Assembly: GCA_015163815.1 (NCBI GenBank)
Contig: JAAOIJ010000103.1
Coordinates: 1 to 7,794 of the forward strand
DNA: 7,794 nt
DNA from: Endozoicomonadaceae bacterium
Lineage (GTDB): Bacteria > Pseudomonadota > Gammaproteobacteria > Pseudomonadales > Endozoicomonadaceae
Reading direction: 5' to 3'
In this document: one piece after another, positions 6,964-7,794 of the stretch
How the letters are laid out: each line of letters begins with the position of its first letter
Position numbering within the stretch: position 1 is the first letter of the stretch
Translations under genes and position numbers: made by a program
The notes under the pieces: model-generated
What the model was told of the DNA's origin: nothing
The model's input: only the letters and a program-made list of their open reading frames with translations
Databases searched by the model: none

Positions 6964-7639
6964 TTCTATTAAAAAACAAGAAACAAACAACAATGCAAAA
7001 GACTTATGTGATAAAAAACCAGCTTATGCGCATGCTATAAATTATATTATGCTACTACTCAATGAAGCCTATCCATTACAATTTAAGCAAGCCTATCCTA
7101 CAAAAGAAGATCGAGCCCGCGCACAAAGTATTTGGATGCAAGTCCTCAGCCGTTACTCAATTGAACGCGTTAAAAAATCAGCAGAGATTTTTTTAAAAAA
7201 AGGGCGAAAATTTTTACCTAATTTAGGAGAGCTGGTTGAATGTTGTCGTTATAGCTATCAAGAACTGGGTTTGAAGCCTCCTTTTGCTGCTTACTTAGAA
7301 GCGGCACAGCATTGTCATCACATTCACACACATACTTGGAGTCATCTTGCCATTTACTTAGCAGGACAACAAATTACTTGGTTTTTAATCAAAACAGAAC
7401 CAAAAGAATGGATATATCCACAATTTAAAGCACATTATGAAGCACTTTGTGAACCATTACGTGATGGAAAGCCTGTGACTGATCTTGAGAAATATTTGCC
7501 ATGCTCAAAAGATTCTTCTATACTCACGCCCATGGAACAACAACTCGATCAAAAAATAAATAAATTAATGAGCGAACAAGGTATTAACAGGCAAGCTGGA
7601 AAAAAAGCTTTTGATGAAGCTATGTTGCTATTAAAATGA
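6926..7639 (+). CDS. dopE: Lambda P-like replicative helicase loader (DopE-like)
   Basis: Lambda P binds the DnaB helicase and brings it to the origin; this product probably does the same in the cytoplasm. Residues 37-120 match the family: INYIMLLLNEAYPLQF (lambda P INGVFSQLLATFPASL), RAQSIWMQVLSRYSIERV (EIRRQWVLAFRENGITTM), and KFLPNLGELVECCR (PFLPSPGQFVAWCR). Later, FKAHYEALCEPLRDGKPVTD then LEKYLP parallels the lambda P block ending RGEAIPEPVKQLP. The ATG at 6926 gives 237 residues (lambda P 233) and places the first conserved block at the same distance from the N-terminus. A longer frame from 6842, with GGAG 11 bases upstream, would overlap the previous gene by 122 bases and is less likely. 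There is no phage context: neighbours are housekeeping genes. The name follows the published proposal of domesticated lambda O/P genes as I recall it. The family is confident; the symbol and chromosomal role are inferred. Confidence 0.8.
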   Translation: MKTATTAQKTTHDSIKKQETNNNAKDLCDKKPAYAHAINYIMLLLNEAYPLQFKQAYPTKEDRARAQSIWMQVLSRYSIERVKKSAEIFLKKGRKFLPNLGELVECCRYSYQELGLKPPFAAYLEAAQHCHHIHTHTWSHLAIYLAGQQITWFLIKTEPKEWIYPQFKAHYEALCEPLRDGKPVTDLEKYLPCSKDSSILTPMEQQLDQKINKLMSEQGINRQAGKKAFDEAMLLLK

Positions 7640-7794
7640 CACATTCCAAACACATATCGACCAATCACCCTGACGGTTTAAAACAGGTCAATCATATTAT
7701 TGCCATTGGTTCAGGAAAAGGAGGTGTTGGCAAATCAACGGTAGCTGCAAACTTAGCAGCTACATTACAGCAGTTAGGTTTAAAAATTGGCTTA
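7636..7794 (+). CDS. mrp: Mrp/ApbC iron-sulfur carrier P-loop ATPase (3' truncated by window edge)
   Basis: Only the first 53 residues are in the window. HIIAIGSGKGGVGKSTVAANLAA carries the deviant Walker A GKGGVGKST (27-35) with the signature Lys28. This motif marks the MinD/Mrp/NubP ATPases, and its wording is closest to Mrp (ApbC), which binds and transfers Fe-S clusters in the cytoplasm. ATG overlaps the upstream stop in an ATGA junction, so expression is probably coupled to the lambda P-like gene; no good ribosome binding site is seen. With this start the P-loop begins about 25 residues in. The roughly 90-residue N-terminal MIP18/DUF59 domain of E. coli Mrp is therefore absent, a short form known in some bacteria. 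MinD or FlhG are less likely alternatives. The rest of the gene is not available to confirm the CxxC cluster ligands. Confidence 0.85.
   Translation, partial: MTHSKHISTNHPDGLKQVNHIIAIGSGKGGVGKSTVAANLAATLQQLGLKIGL

Noticed and set aside
1..7794. CRISPR arrays, tRNA or rRNA genes
   Set aside because: I saw no regularly spaced repeats, tRNA T-loop signatures or rRNA-like segments on either strand.

Overview
The window looks like part of the chromosome of an AT-rich gammaproteobacterium. It most resembles the Legionellales (Legionella, Coxiella, Rickettsiella and relatives). The reasons are gammaproteobacterial-type AroC and full-length zinc-containing MetG, low GC throughout, decayed IS5-type elements, and above all a DnaT-like gene plus a lambda P-like gene placed beside mrp. 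The placement rests on protein recognition only; no search was run.

Left part (1-911): insertion-sequence debris. The window opens inside the last third of an IS5/IS427-type transposase on the + strand (2-151), followed by a plausible terminal repeat. A second, decayed transposase remnant of the same general type lies on the minus strand (about 391-739), with a nonsense codon and a frameshift. I see no gene at 164-390 or 740-911.

Middle part (912-5457): housekeeping genes. aroC (chorismate synthase) is followed on the same strand by ccmA and ccmB, the ATPase and a membrane subunit of the cytochrome c maturation transporter. These two overlap by 4 bases. No other ccm gene follows: metG (methionyl-tRNA synthetase) lies immediately downstream in the opposite orientation, so the ccm cluster is cut after ccmB.

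Intergenic part (5458-5934): 477 bases without a convincing gene, between divergent metG and the next gene. On the metG strand it holds a terminator-like hairpin, a competing 7-base pairing, and a 32-codon open frame whose stop lies in the shared arm. This is an attenuator-like arrangement, but speculative. Farther from metG there are two interleaved inverted repeats.

Right part (5944-7794): a tightly packed + strand cluster. The first gene has a long Gln/His/Asn-rich coiled coil, then a DnaT-like C-terminal region in which a W/F/W-containing segment appears twice. The second gene is a clear lambda P-type helicase loader homologue. The third, cut by the window edge, is Mrp/ApbC, a P-loop iron-sulfur carrier. 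The genes overlap by 38 and 4 bases, so they are probably co-transcribed and translationally coupled. As I recall, a pair of chromosomal genes derived from lambda O and P (named dopC and dopE) has been proposed to replace DnaC/DciA as replicative helicase loaders in bacteria lacking those proteins. This cluster fits that proposal and is the most interesting thing in the window.
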